NCBI GenBank assembly: GCA_005808665.1
Contig: SYLG01000060.1
Span: 1 to 57,275, forward strand
From: Planctomycetia bacterium
GTDB taxonomy: Bacteria > Planctomycetota > Planctomycetia > Gemmatales > Gemmataceae
DNA length: 57,275 nt
Direction: 5' to 3'
The notes beneath the pieces are model-generated. The model made no database searches, was not told where the DNA came from, and saw nothing but the letters and a program-made list of their open reading frames with translations. How positions within the stretch are numbered: position 1 is the first letter of the stretch; every line of letters begins with the position of its first letter. The position numbers were made by a program, and so were the translations under genes. Positions 28,287-38,173 of the stretch are shown one piece after another.

Positions 28287-28688
28287 ATGAATACTGCCGA
28301 CCTTATTCTTCGCCCGGATTTCAACAAACAGGATGGCCTTATTGCCGCCATTGCCCAATGCACCACAACCAGAGAGGTGCTGATGTTGGCATGGATGAAT
28401 GAAGAAGCCTTCAACGAAACGGTCGCCACGGGAAAGGCAGTCTACTATTCCCGCAGCCGCAAAAGGCTTTGGCGCAAAGGCGAAGAATCGGGAAATCAAC
28501 AGATTGTCGACGAGATTCGGGTGGATTGCGATAGGGATGCAGTCCTTTTATTGGTCAACCAAATCGGCAAAGCTGCCTGCCATGAAGGCTATTCTTCCTG
28601 TTTTTTTCGCCGTATGACCGATTCGGGAAAATCTCATGAGGTCGTCGGTGAAAGACTGTTCGACCCCACAATCGTCTACAAGAAGTAA
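28287..28688 (+). CDS. hisI: Phosphoribosyl-AMP cyclohydrolase
   Basis: 133 residues. Motifs: [34 protein letters not shown], and the metal site [11 protein letters not shown] followed by [12 protein letters not shown], which supplies the cysteine ligands. It opens the adenine ring of PR-AMP in step 3 of histidine synthesis. There is no fused HisE pyrophosphohydrolase domain. The start is placed at 28287 from homology; the Shine-Dalgarno is weak. It lies 34 bp after apt and 25 bp before hisG. Confidence 0.93.
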   Translation: MNTADLILRPDFNKQDGLIAAIAQCTTTREVLMLAWMNEEAFNETVATGKAVYYSRSRKRLWRKGEESGNQQIVDEIRVDCDRDAVLLLVNQIGKAACHEGYSSCFFRRMTDSGKSHEVVGERLFDPTIVYKK

Positions 28689-28713
28689 TGCCACCGGACC
28701 GGGACCTATAGCC

Positions 28714-29595
28714 ATGACCGAAAACAAAGTGTTGAGATTGGGAATCCCGGCGGGTAGCCTCCAGTCCGCAACTGCAGACCTGTTTCAAAAAGCCGGGTAC
28801 AGGATCCAGTTTTCGGCCCGGAGCTATTTTCCCACGATTGACGACCCCGAGATACATTGCACCCTCATTCGGGCCCAGGAAATTCCCCGGTATGTCCAGG
28901 ACGGCAAGCTCGACTGTGGGTTAACCGGCCACGATTGGGTAATGGAGAACCAAGCCAAGGTCCTCGAACTGTCCGAGCTAATCTTCTCCAAGGTTAGCCG
29001 CCGACCTGTTCGGTGGGTCCTTGCTGTCCCTGAGAATTCTCCTATCCGGGAGCCAAAGGACCTCGAAGGGAAGCGCATAGCAACGGAGGTTGTCGGGCTT
29101 ACAACCCGCTGGCTGGCAAGCCACGGTGTTACGGCTCAGGTAGAGTTTTCCTGGGGCGCGACAGAGGTGAAGCCTCCCCTTTTAGCCGATGCCATCGTTG
29201 ATGTTACCGAAACGGGCAGCTCGCTTCGGGCGAACAACCTGCGTATTGTGGCGGAAATCCTTGAATCGACCACCCGCTTTATTTGCTCGGAAAGTGCCCA
29301 AGGCGATCCCTGGAAGAAAGCCAAAATGGAAGACCTGCTTTTGATGCTCAAGGGTGCCCTGGCGGCAGAGGGCAAAGTCGGCATGATGATGAATGTCAGG
29401 CGGTCCGATTTGGGGCAGGTCCTCCAGGTATTGCCAGCCCTTCAAACGCCAACCATCGCTTCCCTTTCGGACGCGGAATGGGTCGATGTAAACACCATAC
29501 TTGATGAATCGCTGGTTCGCCGGATCGTACCAGCCCTTCGTGCGGCGGGTGCCCGTGGCATTGTCGAGTATCCCATTTCAAAAATCATTGATTGA
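28714..29595 (+). CDS. hisG: ATP phosphoribosyltransferase, long (HisG-L) form
   Basis: 293 residues. The catalytic part shows [40 protein letters not shown], the [15 protein letters not shown] segment, and the PRPP-site [17 protein letters not shown]. The C-terminal 75 residues match the HisG_C regulatory domain ([20 protein letters not shown] and [16 protein letters not shown]), which binds histidine for feedback inhibition. It is thus the long, self-regulated form that needs no HisZ. It catalyses the first step of histidine synthesis. It is convergent with the RNase D gene. Confidence 0.95.
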   Translation: MTENKVLRLGIPAGSLQSATADLFQKAGYRIQFSARSYFPTIDDPEIHCTLIRAQEIPRYVQDGKLDCGLTGHDWVMENQAKVLELSELIFSKVSRRPVRWVLAVPENSPIREPKDLEGKRIATEVVGLTTRWLASHGVTAQVEFSWGATEVKPPLLADAIVDVTETGSSLRANNLRIVAEILESTTRFICSESAQGDPWKKAKMEDLLLMLKGALAAEGKVGMMMNVRRSDLGQVLQVLPALQTPTIASLSDAEWVDVNTILDESLVRRIVPALRAAGARGIVEYPISKIID

Positions 29596-29713
29596 GCCAA
29601 GGCCCGGTTCGGAGGTATCCCCGCCGCCGATTTCTATCCCAATCAACCTCTCTTAAGCGCCTAAAAATGGTTTGAATGGTAAAAAATCGTTCAGGATACA
29701 TCCCATCTAGGGC

Positions 29714-30919
29714 CTATCCGGCCGACTTGTCCGACTCGAAAAGCTGATACTCGATGGGACTTTCAAGGGCCAAGTCCTTTAGCCGAATGAGGCGTTTGCC
29801 GTCCAAAACCGCCTCAATCAGCGGCCAAACCAGCTTGCGACGCCAACCCTCCCGAAGCGAAAGGCCTTCGGGAATGGCCTTGTTTTGCCCCTTGGCCCGG
29901 ACTACCGCCCGGATTTCGCTCAGGGAAGCCACCAGCGTTTGGGCCAATTTTTGGCGAATGCAAATATCGCCCAACACCGCCCCGAGAACACTGGAGGCAA
30001 TAACCATGGCAGGGGTTTCGATTTCCTTTTCCGGGGGTTCAGGGCATTTTTCAGGAGGCAACTTTCTGGCCTGATTGGCCATGTCAACCAAATCGGGAAT
30101 GTCGCGGGCTTGTAGCCCCCGGATAAGGTTTAGGTCCCTTTCGGTGGTTGGCATCCGTTTGGCCACCTCGATCACAAGGTCATCCCGCAATAGGGTCCGG
30201 GCCGGGCGATTGAGCTTGCTGGCCCTTTTTTCCCTCCAATCAAAAATCATTTTCAAAAGGGCCAGTTTCTTGCGGTCGAGTTGTCCGGCACCCTTGATTC
30301 GGCGCCACTTCTCAGGACCAACCTCACCTTCCTCGTCCGGACTCCAGTGAATCAGTCGCGAAAACTCTTCCTGAGCGGCCTCGGCCCGGTCCATCTGCTT
30401 CAAACGGGCAACCAACCCGGCATGAGCGGCCAACAGGTAGCGGACATCATCAAAAGCATAACGGACTTGGGCTGATGTGAGGGGTCGGATGCGCCAATCG
30501 GTAAGTGTTTCAGCTTTATTGATTCGTTTATTGAGGATTTGCTGGAGCAACTGGGCCATACCCACGGGAAAACCAAATCCGACCAACCCTGCGGCAATTT
30601 GGATGTCGAACAGTTTTGCCGGGGCCATACCAATGGCAAGCTGGCAGAGGCGAATCTCTTCCCGCCCGGCATGAACCACCACTTCCCGGTTGGGTTCCAC
30701 CAAAAGTTTCCATAGCGGTTCGATGTTTTTGACTTTGATCGTGTCAATGAGGATCAATTCGTCCGGGGTTGCGATCTGAACCAGACAGATTTCGGGTTTG
30801 TAGGTATCTTCACCAACGAATTCCGTGTCCAAAGCAACAAGATTGTGCTTTGCAATGTGCATACACGCACCCCGGAAGTCATGGTCATTCACCACGATGC
30901 GTTCGGGCCGGGCATCCAT
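29714..30919 (-). CDS. rnd: Ribonuclease D-like 3'-5' exonuclease
   Basis: 401 residues. The DEDDy exonuclease domain has ALDTEFVGEDTY (motif I, DxE), VVHAGREEIRLCQLA (motif II), and the YAFDDVRYLLAAH tyrosine motif III. Two helical HRDC-type regions follow (for example KLALLKMIFDWREKRASKLNRP near 215-240). In motif II the acidic position that is Asp in E. coli RNase D looks to be Glu (HAGREE). This may be a group feature or may alter metal binding. It trims tRNA and other structured RNA 3' ends in the cytosol. Start at ATG 30919 after GGGAG; a TTG at 30940 also opens the frame. Confidence 0.88.
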   Translation of the reverse strand: MDARPERIVVNDHDFRGACMHIAKHNLVALDTEFVGEDTYKPEICLVQIATPDELILIDTIKVKNIEPLWKLLVEPNREVVVHAGREEIRLCQLAIGMAPAKLFDIQIAAGLVGFGFPVGMAQLLQQILNKRINKAETLTDWRIRPLTSAQVRYAFDDVRYLLAAHAGLVARLKQMDRAEAAQEEFSRLIHWSPDEEGEVGPEKWRRIKGAGQLDRKKLALLKMIFDWREKRASKLNRPARTLLRDDLVIEVAKRMPTTERDLNLIRGLQARDIPDLVDMANQARKLPPEKCPEPPEKEIETPAMVIASSVLGAVLGDICIRQKLAQTLVASLSEIRAVVRAKGQNKAIPEGLSLREGWRRKLVWPLIEAVLDGKRLIRLKDLALESPIEYQLFESDKSAG

Positions 30920-30978
30920 AGTCTTTAGTCTCCCAAACAAATGAACCGACGAATCCGCTAGGGGCCAAGCCGGTTAAT

Positions 30979-31003
30979 GATTCCTAGGATTATCCTAGGA
31001 ATC
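30979..31003. promoter_or_regulatory. Perfect 25-bp palindrome between rnd and the Sm-like gene
   Basis: Arms GATTCCTAGGA and TCCTAGGAATC are exact reverse complements around a TTA centre. It lies in the 161-bp divergent gap, 60 bp upstream of rnd and 78 bp upstream of the Sm-like start. Position suits a shared operator; no T-run follows, so it is not a terminator. Confidence 0.55.
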
Positions 31004-31080
31004 CAACCCATACACCAAAGCCCTATTTTCAAAGCAAGCTACGAGTCGGACTCTTGCCAAGTCATCCGGAAGTTTCCTTC

Positions 31081-31359
31081 ATGAGCCAAGACAAATACCT
31101 GGACGCCTTACTCGATCAGCGTGTGGTGGTGGATGTGAGCAGCCAATATGTGGTATTGGGCGAATTCACCGGGTACAACGACTATTTTCTCGAACTGAAA
31201 AACGCCGACCTCCACGACCTTCGGGACACCGAAACCACCCGTGAAAACTATGTCGCGGCAAGTGCCATGACGGGTGTCAAAAGAAACCGGAAAAAGGTCT
31301 ACCTTGCCCGCCATGAAATGGTGGCTATCGGTGCCTTGGCGGATGTTGTGGATGAATAA
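31081..31359 (+). CDS. Small Sm-like protein
   Basis: 92 residues. The pattern resembles an Sm/LSm fold: an N-terminal helix YLDALL, then QRVVVDVSSQYVVLGEFTGY and NDYFLELKNADLHD (an Sm1-like run of strands), a charged loop with the RENYV and GVKRNRKKVYL segments, and VYLARHEMVAIGALADV (Sm2-like). It is too diverged for me to claim RNA binding. No signal or membrane segment, so cytosolic. GGAAG sits 9 bases upstream of the ATG. It is probably a conserved planctomycete small protein. Confidence 0.65.
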   Translation: MSQDKYLDALLDQRVVVDVSSQYVVLGEFTGYNDYFLELKNADLHDLRDTETTRENYVAASAMTGVKRNRKKVYLARHEMVAIGALADVVDE

Positions 31360-31416
31360 GAAACTGTGGTCGTAAAGGGGAAAACCCAAGTTTCTCCAGG
31401 GGGATTGTAAGTGCCC

Positions 31417-32508
31417 TTAAACATTGAAAAGAAAGTGGCAAATGTCGCCATCCTGCATGATATAGTCTCTTCCCACCAGCCTTAGTTTGCCCGCAGCCCG
31501 GATTTCTTTTTCGGATTTATACTGTTCGAGATCTTCAAGGGTATAAACCTCCGCCCGGATGAAACCCCTTTCAAAGTCTGTGTGGATGACCCCGGCCGCT
31601 TGAGGAGCTGTTGACCCTATGGGAACGGGCCAGGCGCGAACCTCTTTTTCACCTGCGGTAAAGTAGCTTTGAAAACCCAATGCCTTGTACGCCGCCCTTG
31701 CAAGCATGGCCAATGCAGGTTCGGTGATTCCGGCGGAGGCTAACATTTCCCCACGATCGGCCTCGTCCAGTTCGGCAATTTCGGCTTCCAGCTTGGCACA
31801 AACGGGAACCACTTCCGCCCCCAATTTGGCCGCAAAATCCCGAACTTGCATCACCAACGGTCCCACACCGGAAAGGTCATCCTCATCCACATTGGCAACA
31901 TAAAGGATCTGTTTGGCAGTCATCAAACCGAAACTTGACATCGCCAATTTTTCATTTTCATCCAGCGTCAAGGTGCGCAAGGGCTTATCGGTTTTGAGAT
32001 GAGCCAGGCTCTTTTTGATTCCCTCAACCCGTTCCTTGGCCTCCTTGTCCCCACCCTTTGCCGCCCTTTCCGCCCTGGGAAGGGCATTCTCCAAAGTCTG
32101 CATATCCGCAAGCATCAATTCAATGTCGATCGTTTCCATATCCATGAGTGGATCGACCTTGCCCGACACATGAACCACATCCGGGTCTGAAAAACAACGC
32201 ACCACCTGAATAATGGCATCAACCTCCCGGATGTGGCTTAGAAACTTGTTGCCTAGCCCTTCGCCTTCGCTGGCTCCTTTGACGATTCCGGCAATATCCA
32301 CCAAGGTAAGGGCGGAAGGAATGATTTTTTGGGGGACGATGTATTTGGTGATGCGGGAAAGGCGAGGATCGGGGACCGGAACGATGCCTTCGTTGGGCTC
32401 AATCGTACAAAATGGATAATTTGCGGCCTGAGCCCCCTTGGAGCTGGTTAGAGCGTTGAAAAGTGTGCTTTTCCCGACATTGGGCAACCCGACAATCCCT
32501 GCTTTCAT
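31417..32508 (-). CDS. ychF: Redox-regulated ATPase YchF (Obg family)
   Basis: 363 residues. G1 is [15 protein letters not shown]3 is [22 protein letters not shown], and the nucleotide-specificity site is YVANVDEDD, the NxxE/D variant that makes YchF prefer ATP. The C-terminal TGS-like domain ends with [24 protein letters not shown] and [12 protein letters not shown], the family's usual terminus. It associates with ribosomes and the protein turnover machinery in E. coli. It is convergent with the Sm-like gene. Confidence 0.95.
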   Translation of the reverse strand: MKAGIVGLPNVGKSTLFNALTSSKGAQAANYPFCTIEPNEGIVPVPDPRLSRITKYIVPQKIIPSALTLVDIAGIVKGASEGEGLGNKFLSHIREVDAIIQVVRCFSDPDVVHVSGKVDPLMDMETIDIELMLADMQTLENALPRAERAAKGGDKEAKERVEGIKKSLAHLKTDKPLRTLTLDENEKLAMSSFGLMTAKQILYVANVDEDDLSGVGPLVMQVRDFAAKLGAEVVPVCAKLEAEIAELDEADRGEMLASAGITEPALAMLARAAYKALGFQSYFTAGEKEVRAWPVPIGSTAPQAAGVIHTDFERGFIRAEVYTLEDLEQYKSEKEIRAAGKLRLVGRDYIMQDGDICHFLFNV

Positions 32509-32683
32509 AATCTGGCAACCACCTAAGAAATCGTGTTTTTAATGCGGCTGAGCAAAATCCCACCTACACTTGGTCGATTTAGCCCTTTTGCCAAATAGCG
32601 ATTCTATGGTTGGGCCGCCACCTTTTCCCGGAATTTCCAGAGGGGATCAGAGACCATCAGGAGGGCTTCCCTTGGCGTTTAAG

Positions 32684-33451
32684 TCAGTGAGGGACCTTTT
32701 TCCCATCTGTGGGTGGCGAATCGTCCTCGCCTAACATCTTGGCCAAATCTGCCAAATGCAAATCCCGGGCCTGGAAAACACGGCCCAGGTCGTCGAGGTC
32801 GAAATCATCCAAATCGTTCTGCAAATCGTCAGCCAAAGTCATCGGGGCATCTGCCAAGGGAATGGGAGGATCCTCGGGTAGGTTGGAAACCGGTGCGGGA
32901 GGTTCCTGGAACAAATCCAGGTGTTCCGACCCTGTTAACCCAGCCAAAGGAATAGGGGCATCATCAAACAACCCAACCCCTGGAAGGTCGGAGACCATTC
33001 CTTGGGTAGAAGGGACATCTTCGATTATTTCGGCTATAGGGATGGAGTCCTCCACGGGAAGGGCCACGGCGGCTTTAGGGGTGGCACCTGGAGAGGGGTA
33101 GCCTGATTCCATTCGCATGGCGGATAGCCGCTTAAGGGCTTTGGGCTCCATTCGATAGTGGATACGAAAGCCAATGCTTCCGAAATTCAGGTCGTCACCA
33201 GGTAACACCGCCACAGGATTCATTACGGCAACCTGGTTGATAAAAGTACCATTTGTACTTCCCATGTCTTCAACGAGGTAGTATCCACCCTCGGCTTTTT
33301 GCCAGGTGATCAGGGCATGGGAACGGGAAACCTGGGAGGAGGGGATCCGGATTTTGCTCCCTGTAGCTCGGCCAACAACAAGTCGTTCCCCACGGACCCG
33401 GCTCATGTGGCCCGACTGGTTGCCAGATAGGAGTGTGAGAATCAACTCCAT
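32684..33451 (-). CDS. FHA-domain protein with long acidic tail
   Basis: About 255 residues. The N-terminal 100 residues are an FHA domain: LVVGRATGSKIRIPSSQVSR, SHALITW, and EDMGSTNGTFINQ, so the phosphothreonine-binding residues (GR, SxxSH-like, GSTNG) are all there. The rest is acidic, Pro/Asp-rich and probably disordered, with repeated PIPLA and LDDFDLDDLG segments. It should bind phosphorylated partners in the cytosol. I chose ATG 33451 with GGTGA upstream. It lies just downstream of the vWA gene on the same strand, separated by a terminator-like hairpin. Confidence 0.85.
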   Translation of the reverse strand: MELILTLLSGNQSGHMSRVRGERLVVGRATGSKIRIPSSQVSRSHALITWQKAEGGYYLVEDMGSTNGTFINQVAVMNPVAVLPGDDLNFGSIGFRIHYRMEPKALKRLSAMRMESGYPSPGATPKAAVALPVEDSIPIAEIIEDVPSTQGMVSDLPGVGLFDDAPIPLAGLTGSEHLDLFQEPPAPVSNLPEDPPIPLADAPMTLADDLQNDLDDFDLDDLGRVFQARDLHLADLAKMLGEDDSPPTDGKKVPH

Positions 33452-33484
33452 GATCGTCACCTGAAAACAGGGTTCCAAAAATCA

Positions 33485-33514
33485 GGGCGAGGGAGCATTC
33501 CCCCGCCCTTTTTT
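33485..33514. terminator. Bidirectional terminator-like hairpin between vWA and FHA genes
   Basis: Stem GGGCG/CGCCC, one mismatch, then GGGA/TCCC with a GCAT loop. On the plus strand six T follow; on the minus strand TGATTTTTGG follows. It would act on the leftward vWA transcript, suggesting the FHA gene has its own promoter or depends on read-through. Confidence 0.6.
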
Positions 33515-33532
33515 GGTTTACTGGGACACCGC

Positions 33533-36500
33533 TTAGTTGTCGCCAGGAATGACAGAACTACTGACGACGGGTGCTCCAAGGGGCTTGCCGTTGTCCACGG
33601 TGTTGTAGCGGACCTGCATGCCCCGGCCGTTGGGGCTGGCCACAACCTGGGCGGTAACATCCATGGCATTCTTCATGAAAGAATTGACCCGGGTCTGGTA
33701 GAGAACCTGACTTGGCGCACTGGTTTTTTCGGTGCGGGGAGCTTCCGGTTGGTTTGCCTGAACACCGGGGCCACTTACACTTGTGCGGATGGCATTTACC
33801 CCGGTAATGGACGGATCGGCGATGTTGCGAAGGCGGTCTTGCACCTTGGAACCCAACTCGCCTTTGGTAATGGTTTTCCTGACATGCTCAGGAGGGGCCA
33901 CAAAGGCAAACTCCACCCGTCGCCCGGTTTCAAGCTTGAGTTTTATCGGCTTGGCACTCTTGAGGTCGATCTGCATCACCTCTTCGAATTGTTCCGGGGT
34001 TCCCTGATTACGGATGATTCGCAATTGAGCTTTTTCCCCTAGGGTTTTGCCCCAGACGGTTTCAATTTTGATCTCGTACTCTCCAGCGAAGCCCTCGGAG
34101 GCAACATAGCTTTCGCTGCCTTTGGCCAGGATGTCATTTCCCACATGGACGCCACCACCAATGGTTTGTTTTTGGAGAATCGAGCAGACGCTGTTGGTGG
34201 GTTCTTTGACCCGCAGGTCAAGGTCGGCATCGCCCTTCCAGGCCAAGTGTACCACGAGGTCTCTCCGGACTGCAGTACCCAGGATTTCCTTGAGGCGCTT
34301 TGCCGCTTCGGGATCACGGGGTTCAAGGCGGGCCGCGGTGCTAACAAGTTGGGCCTTGGCACGATCATGAACCACATCGTTGTTTTCCGCCCAATCCTTG
34401 GCAAGAATTCGGGAGGCTGCCCAGGTGAGAAGTTCCGGCTTGTTGGCCAACTCGGCGTAGGCCAGGGTATCCACCAAAGGTTGGGAATTGATCGGGTCAA
34501 GGATGGATGCCTGACGGGCAAACGCCAAAGCCCGATCATAATTTTTAGCCGAGGCCATGCCTTTGGCGGCTCGGATAAAACCCTTGGAATCAAGGGGTTC
34601 CAGGTCAGCCACCGCCACCTCGGATTTTTCGATTTCCTCCGGAGAGGCCCCCGATTCCCGAAGGGCGACGGTCAATGCTTCATAAACCCACGGTTTAACC
34701 ACGATTCCGGTGCGAATGTTCGCTTTAAGGAACTCGGCCGCATGTTCCCAATGACCGTTAACGCCGAGCCAGTGGGCCGTCGCCATAATCAAAGCCGGAT
34801 TTGCCTGGCCCTGTTCAAGGGCTTCTTGCCAAACCGTGCGAGGATCGCCCATGCCTCCTTTGTTGGTGGTAGCCTGAGCCACCGCCTGTTGGGCATTGGC
34901 AGGTTTGTTATTGGCGGCAATGACGGGTTTTTCACCCGGTTTGGCCACCATGGCGTTTGGATTGGGATTGTTTACCGCACCGAAGGTAAAGGGCGGGGTG
35001 AAGCGGCCCGTGTGAGTGCGGCTGGTATTTCGCACAATGAGAGCGAAGGTGGGGGGATAGGGCCCCAAAGCACCACCGTTTTCACTGAAGGTGCCATCCG
35101 GGCTACCAGGATTGGTTTGTGAAAACATACTTCCGGTAGGATCCGTTGGCATCATTCCAGGCATCGGGGGTTGATAGTTCCAGTCTTTGGTGGAACCGAT
35201 CATGTAGCGAATGGTGTAGATAAGGGATTGGTAGTCTGGTCCGCCCTGGAACCCAAGGGCACCGCCGCCCATGCCTCCCGCCATGCCCATACCCTGCATA
35301 CCGCCACCGGCACCCATTCCCATCATGCCACCTCCCATACCGCCCATTCCGCCCATGCCTCCCATACCGCCCATGCCGCCCATACCCATCATGCCGCCAC
35401 CGCCCATGCCGCCCATGCCGGCCATGCCTCCCATGCCCTGGATCATGCCGCCCATGCCGCCCATGCCCATGTTCATGCCGCCCATACCGCCCATACCCAT
35501 CATGCCGCCGCCCATACCCATCATGGACATCATGGATTGGCCTGCAAGGCCATAGCTTCCGCCAAAGCCCAAAAGGGTTGCTTGCTGTTGGACCTGGGCG
35601 GGGTTAACCGCACTTTGCACCGGAAAAACGAGATCCGCAATTGGATAGATGCGGGTAACCTTTTCGTTGAGTGCTGCCGTTTGGGTAGTAATCTCAATAT
35701 GATCGTCACGGATGAGGAAAGTAGCTCCGGTCCCCCCGGTGATATGCTCCTCTGTAATGATTCGCAATAGGTTGGATAGTTTGCCCTTGAATTTTCGGAT
35801 TTTGCGATCGCCGATCTCTTGATCTTCCGCCTTTTCGTTGGAATCTGCGGCAAAGGCCTTGGTATTGAAGATCACATCGACTCCAAAGCGATCCGTCAGA
35901 ATACGCTCCAGCTCTTCCCTGATCTTGGTGGAAGGGAGATCCTGGCCGGCATAGTTGATTTGGCTGACCAAAACTTCCCGGATTTTTTTTGCCGATTCGG
36001 GGACGGGTGGTTCATAGCCTGGGTCGTTGTAGGCATCGCGACGATAGGCCGAAAGTTCCTTCCAGTTTCGAAAACGGAATGTCCGATCAAAGGAACGCCT
36101 TTGAAACAGGGGGCTGTTGTCCCCGGGCCAAACAATGGGAGGTTCATCCGGGAAAGGAATGTGGCTGCGTTCGACCTCAAGCAAAACCGCAAGGAAGTTT
36201 TCTTCACGGTTACGCCGCAAATCCCGTAGCTCCCGAAGGTGGAAAGCGCGGCCCCCTTCGTAGTAGGCGGCTGTAACCGCTTGAGGAATTTCAATTCCCT
36301 GGTTGGTGAGGTCTCGCCTGATGGATTGAGCCACCCGTTGAGCCTCGTCCTCTTTGGCTTGGCTAATCAGGTCGTGATAAAAGCGAAGTCGTTCACGGAT
36401 CCGCTCGGACTGAACGGAAACGCGTTTTTCTTCATCGGACATGGCCTGAAGTTTGGCAGACGCCTCGACAAACTCTTTTTGTTGGCGCTCAATTTCCCGG

Positions 36501-38173
36501 CCATCCCGCTCGGTTTTCTGAATTTCCCGGACCAAACGCCCTACAAGGGAGTTACGGGTGGGTAAACCGATGTCAATGTTGCCCTCGACCTCGTCTTTGA
36601 GCCTTTTGAGGTCTTCAAGTGCCACGGTTGGGGATTCACGAAGTTGGCGGCCTGCCTCTTTAATCCCTTCATTGACACGCTTTTGGACCTGTTGTTCGGA
36701 AGCAGCCCGCCGAGCCTGGACCTCTTTAATGGCGTCATTGGCAGCGAGGTCATTTGCCTCCTCTTTCCCTTGGGCAGGTTTCGCTTCGGGCTTGACCTGG
36801 GCCGCAACCAGGGTGATTCCTGGAATGCCCATTTTTACGGCCAATTCTTCTGCTTTTATGCGTCCCTGGGTAAGGTCATCCGAGAGCTTGATACCAGCCT
36901 TGGCTTCATTGCTTAACGGGTCCAGTTGGGACGCTTGGCGGAAGAGTTTGGCAGCAGCATCGGGCCGTCCATTGCGAAGGGCAAGTTCACCCCGGGCCAA
37001 GGTGTCTTCCATTGCCAGCCTGTTTTGCTCAAATGCAAACGCCAAGGCACGGTCTCCCTGGAGGATCGCTGGACGATCCTTTCGATCCCGCCATTGACCT
37101 ACCACTTGGGTCAGGAAGAAATTCGAGTCTTCGGCGGCAGGCAACGCAAAGGATTGGCCAACCTCGATTACCTTTCCGGCAACGCGCCCGGAAATCTTGT
37201 ACCCAATTTCGTTGGGATTGACCCCTGCTTTGACTTTTCCCACCACCAAAACCGGGACATCGGTCCTAAGCGGGGGCAACTTTCCGGGAAGCACTTCCGC
37301 CAGGTCTTGGCTAAATTGGGAGGCCTCCGGGTAAAGCACGGGAACCTTGAGGGCTTCGTTTAACTTGGCGACCATTTGAGGTGTGGTTTCGCCCGCCTCA
37401 ATTCGTACCGCCCGACCACCCGTACCCGTGGCCAATCCATGAAGGTTGATCGGGTCAAGACGCAAACCCATGGGAACCGGGAGGAAAACTACCTCGCGGC
37501 GGACCATTTCCCCAACCAGAATGTTCCGGGCTTCGCCATCCAGGGGATCCGCCACACTCAGGCCATCTCCCAAAAAGACCAAGGTTCGTTGGCGACCATT
37601 CCCAGCTTCAAAACTATCCAAAGCGGATGTGATGGATCCTTTGAGGCTGGTGGCACCCGAGGCATAGACCTCATTAAAGGATTTCAGCGATTCGCCGACT
37701 TTGGAGGGTTCAATGAACCCCTTGGTAATCGCCTTTCCCTGGAGGTTGGCAGTCCAAACCGCAACCCGGTCATTGGGTCCCATGGCTTTGGAAAGAGCCA
37801 TGGCTAACTCCCCGGATGCCTTTAAGGGGCCCACGGCTTGGCTTGCCGAGGTATCAATCATTATGAGAATGTCCCGGGGTCGGGGAGCGGCTTCAATGGT
37901 AGGTTGAAGCTGCATGGCGAACAGGTTTTCCCCGCCAACCGTCTTGTAGGTGATAACCGGCCTACCCGCAAAGCGGCTTGGCTCGATCTCCTCCTTGACC
38001 CGGCGTTCGGCGGCGGTTTCTACCCGTCCCTCGCTTGTCCCCAATTGCAATTTGGATTCGGGTTTGCGCGAATCCCCAATAACATGGGTCCCCACCACGA
38101 CGGCGCCAAAACCCATGATCCCCGCACAAACCATCCAACGGCGATAGTTGGTTTTCTGCCGCTTCACACTCAT
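33533..38173 (-). CDS. Giant membrane-anchored vWA protein with Gly-Met repeats
   Basis: 1546 residues. A membrane anchor lies at about 12-30. The vWA domain (about 100-290) has a complete MIDAS DTSAS (107-111) plus GATSLKG and FLGDGLS. A helical region about 390-640 is rich in Arg/Glu (coiled coil). A short secretin-like or STN-like piece (TKIREELERILTDRFGVDVIF) lies near 750. A low-complexity stretch at about 880-975 is almost pure Gly/Met (GMGGM repeats). Then a proline-rich zone, a helical repeat region, and near 1300 a DUF2135-like domain (LAWKGDADLDLRV). It is probably exported and extracytoplasmic. The vWA and C-terminal domains suggest protein or surface binding; Gly/Met repeats could bind copper or self-associate. 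Confidence 0.82.
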   Translation of the reverse strand: MSVKRQKTNYRRWMVCAGIMGFGAVVVGTHVIGDSRKPESKLQLGTSEGRVETAAERRVKEEIEPSRFAGRPVITYKTVGGENLFAMQLQPTIEAAPRPRDILIMIDTSASQAVGPLKASGELAMALSKAMGPNDRVAVWTANLQGKAITKGFIEPSKVGESLKSFNEVYASGATSLKGSITSALDSFEAGNGRQRTLVFLGDGLSVADPLDGEARNILVGEMVRREVVFLPVPMGLRLDPINLHGLATGTGGRAVRIEAGETTPQMVAKLNEALKVPVLYPEASQFSQDLAEVLPGKLPPLRTDVPVLVVGKVKAGVNPNEIGYKISGRVAGKVIEVGQSFALPAAEDSNFFLTQVVGQWRDRKDRPAILQGDRALAFAFEQNRLAMEDTLARGELALRNGRPDAAAKLFRQASQLDPLSNEAKAGIKLSDDLTQGRIKAEELAVKMGIPGITLVAAQVKPEAKPAQGKEEANDLAANDAIKEVQARRAASEQQVQKRVNEGIKEAGRQLRESPTVALEDLKRLKDEVEGNIDIGLPTRNSLVGRLVREIQKTERDGREIERQQKEFVEASAKLQAMSDEEKRVSVQSERIRERLRFYHDLISQAKEDEAQRVAQSIRRDLTNQGIEIPQAVTAAYYEGGRAFHLRELRDLRRNREENFLAVLLEVERSHIPFPDEPPIVWPGDNSPLFQRRSFDRTFRFRNWKELSAYRRDAYNDPGYEPPVPESAKKIREVLVSQINYAGQDLPSTKIREELERILTDRFGVDVIFNTKAFAADSNEKAEDQEIGDRKIRKFKGKLSNLLRIITEEHITGGTGATFLIRDDHIEITTQTAALNEKVTRIYPIADLVFPVQSAVNPAQVQQQATLLGFGGSYGLAGQSMMSMMGMGGGMMGMGGMGGMNMGMGGMGGMIQGMGGMAGMGGMGGGGMMGMGGMGGMGGMGGMGGMGGGMMGMGAGGGMQGMGMAGGMGGGALGFQGGPDYQSLIYTIRYMIGSTKDWNYQPPMPGMMPTDPTGSMFSQTNPGSPDGTFSENGGALGPYPPTFALIVRNTSRTHTGRFTPPFTFGAVNNPNPNAMVAKPGEKPVIAANNKPANAQQAVAQATTNKGGMGDPRTVWQEALEQGQANPALIMATAHWLGVNGHWEHAAEFLKANIRTGIVVKPWVYEALTVALRESGASPEEIEKSEVAVADLEPLDSKGFIRAAKGMASAKNYDRALAFARQASILDPINSQPLVDTLAYAELANKPELLTWAASRILAKDWAENNDVVHDRAKAQLVSTAARLEPRDPEAAKRLKEILGTAVRRDLVVHLAWKGDADLDLRVKEPTNSVCSILQKQTIGGGVHVGNDILAKGSESYVASEGFAGEYEIKIETVWGKTLGEKAQLRIIRNQGTPEQFEEVMQIDLKSAKPIKLKLETGRRVEFAFVAPPEHVRKTITKGELGSKVQDRLRNIADPSITGVNAIRTSVSGPGVQANQPEAPRTEKTSAPSQVLYQTRVNSFMKNAMDVTAQVVASPNGRGMQVRYNTVDNGKPLGAPVVSSSVIPGDN

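Noticed and set aside
34145-35122. 325-codon plus-strand frame inside the vWA gene
   Set aside because: Antisense shadow; the vWA frame has the MIDAS and C-terminal domain.
35171-35770. Ala-His and Met-Pro repeat frames on the plus strand
   Set aside because: They are the complement of the Gly-Met repeat on the minus strand, so the repetition is a by-product.
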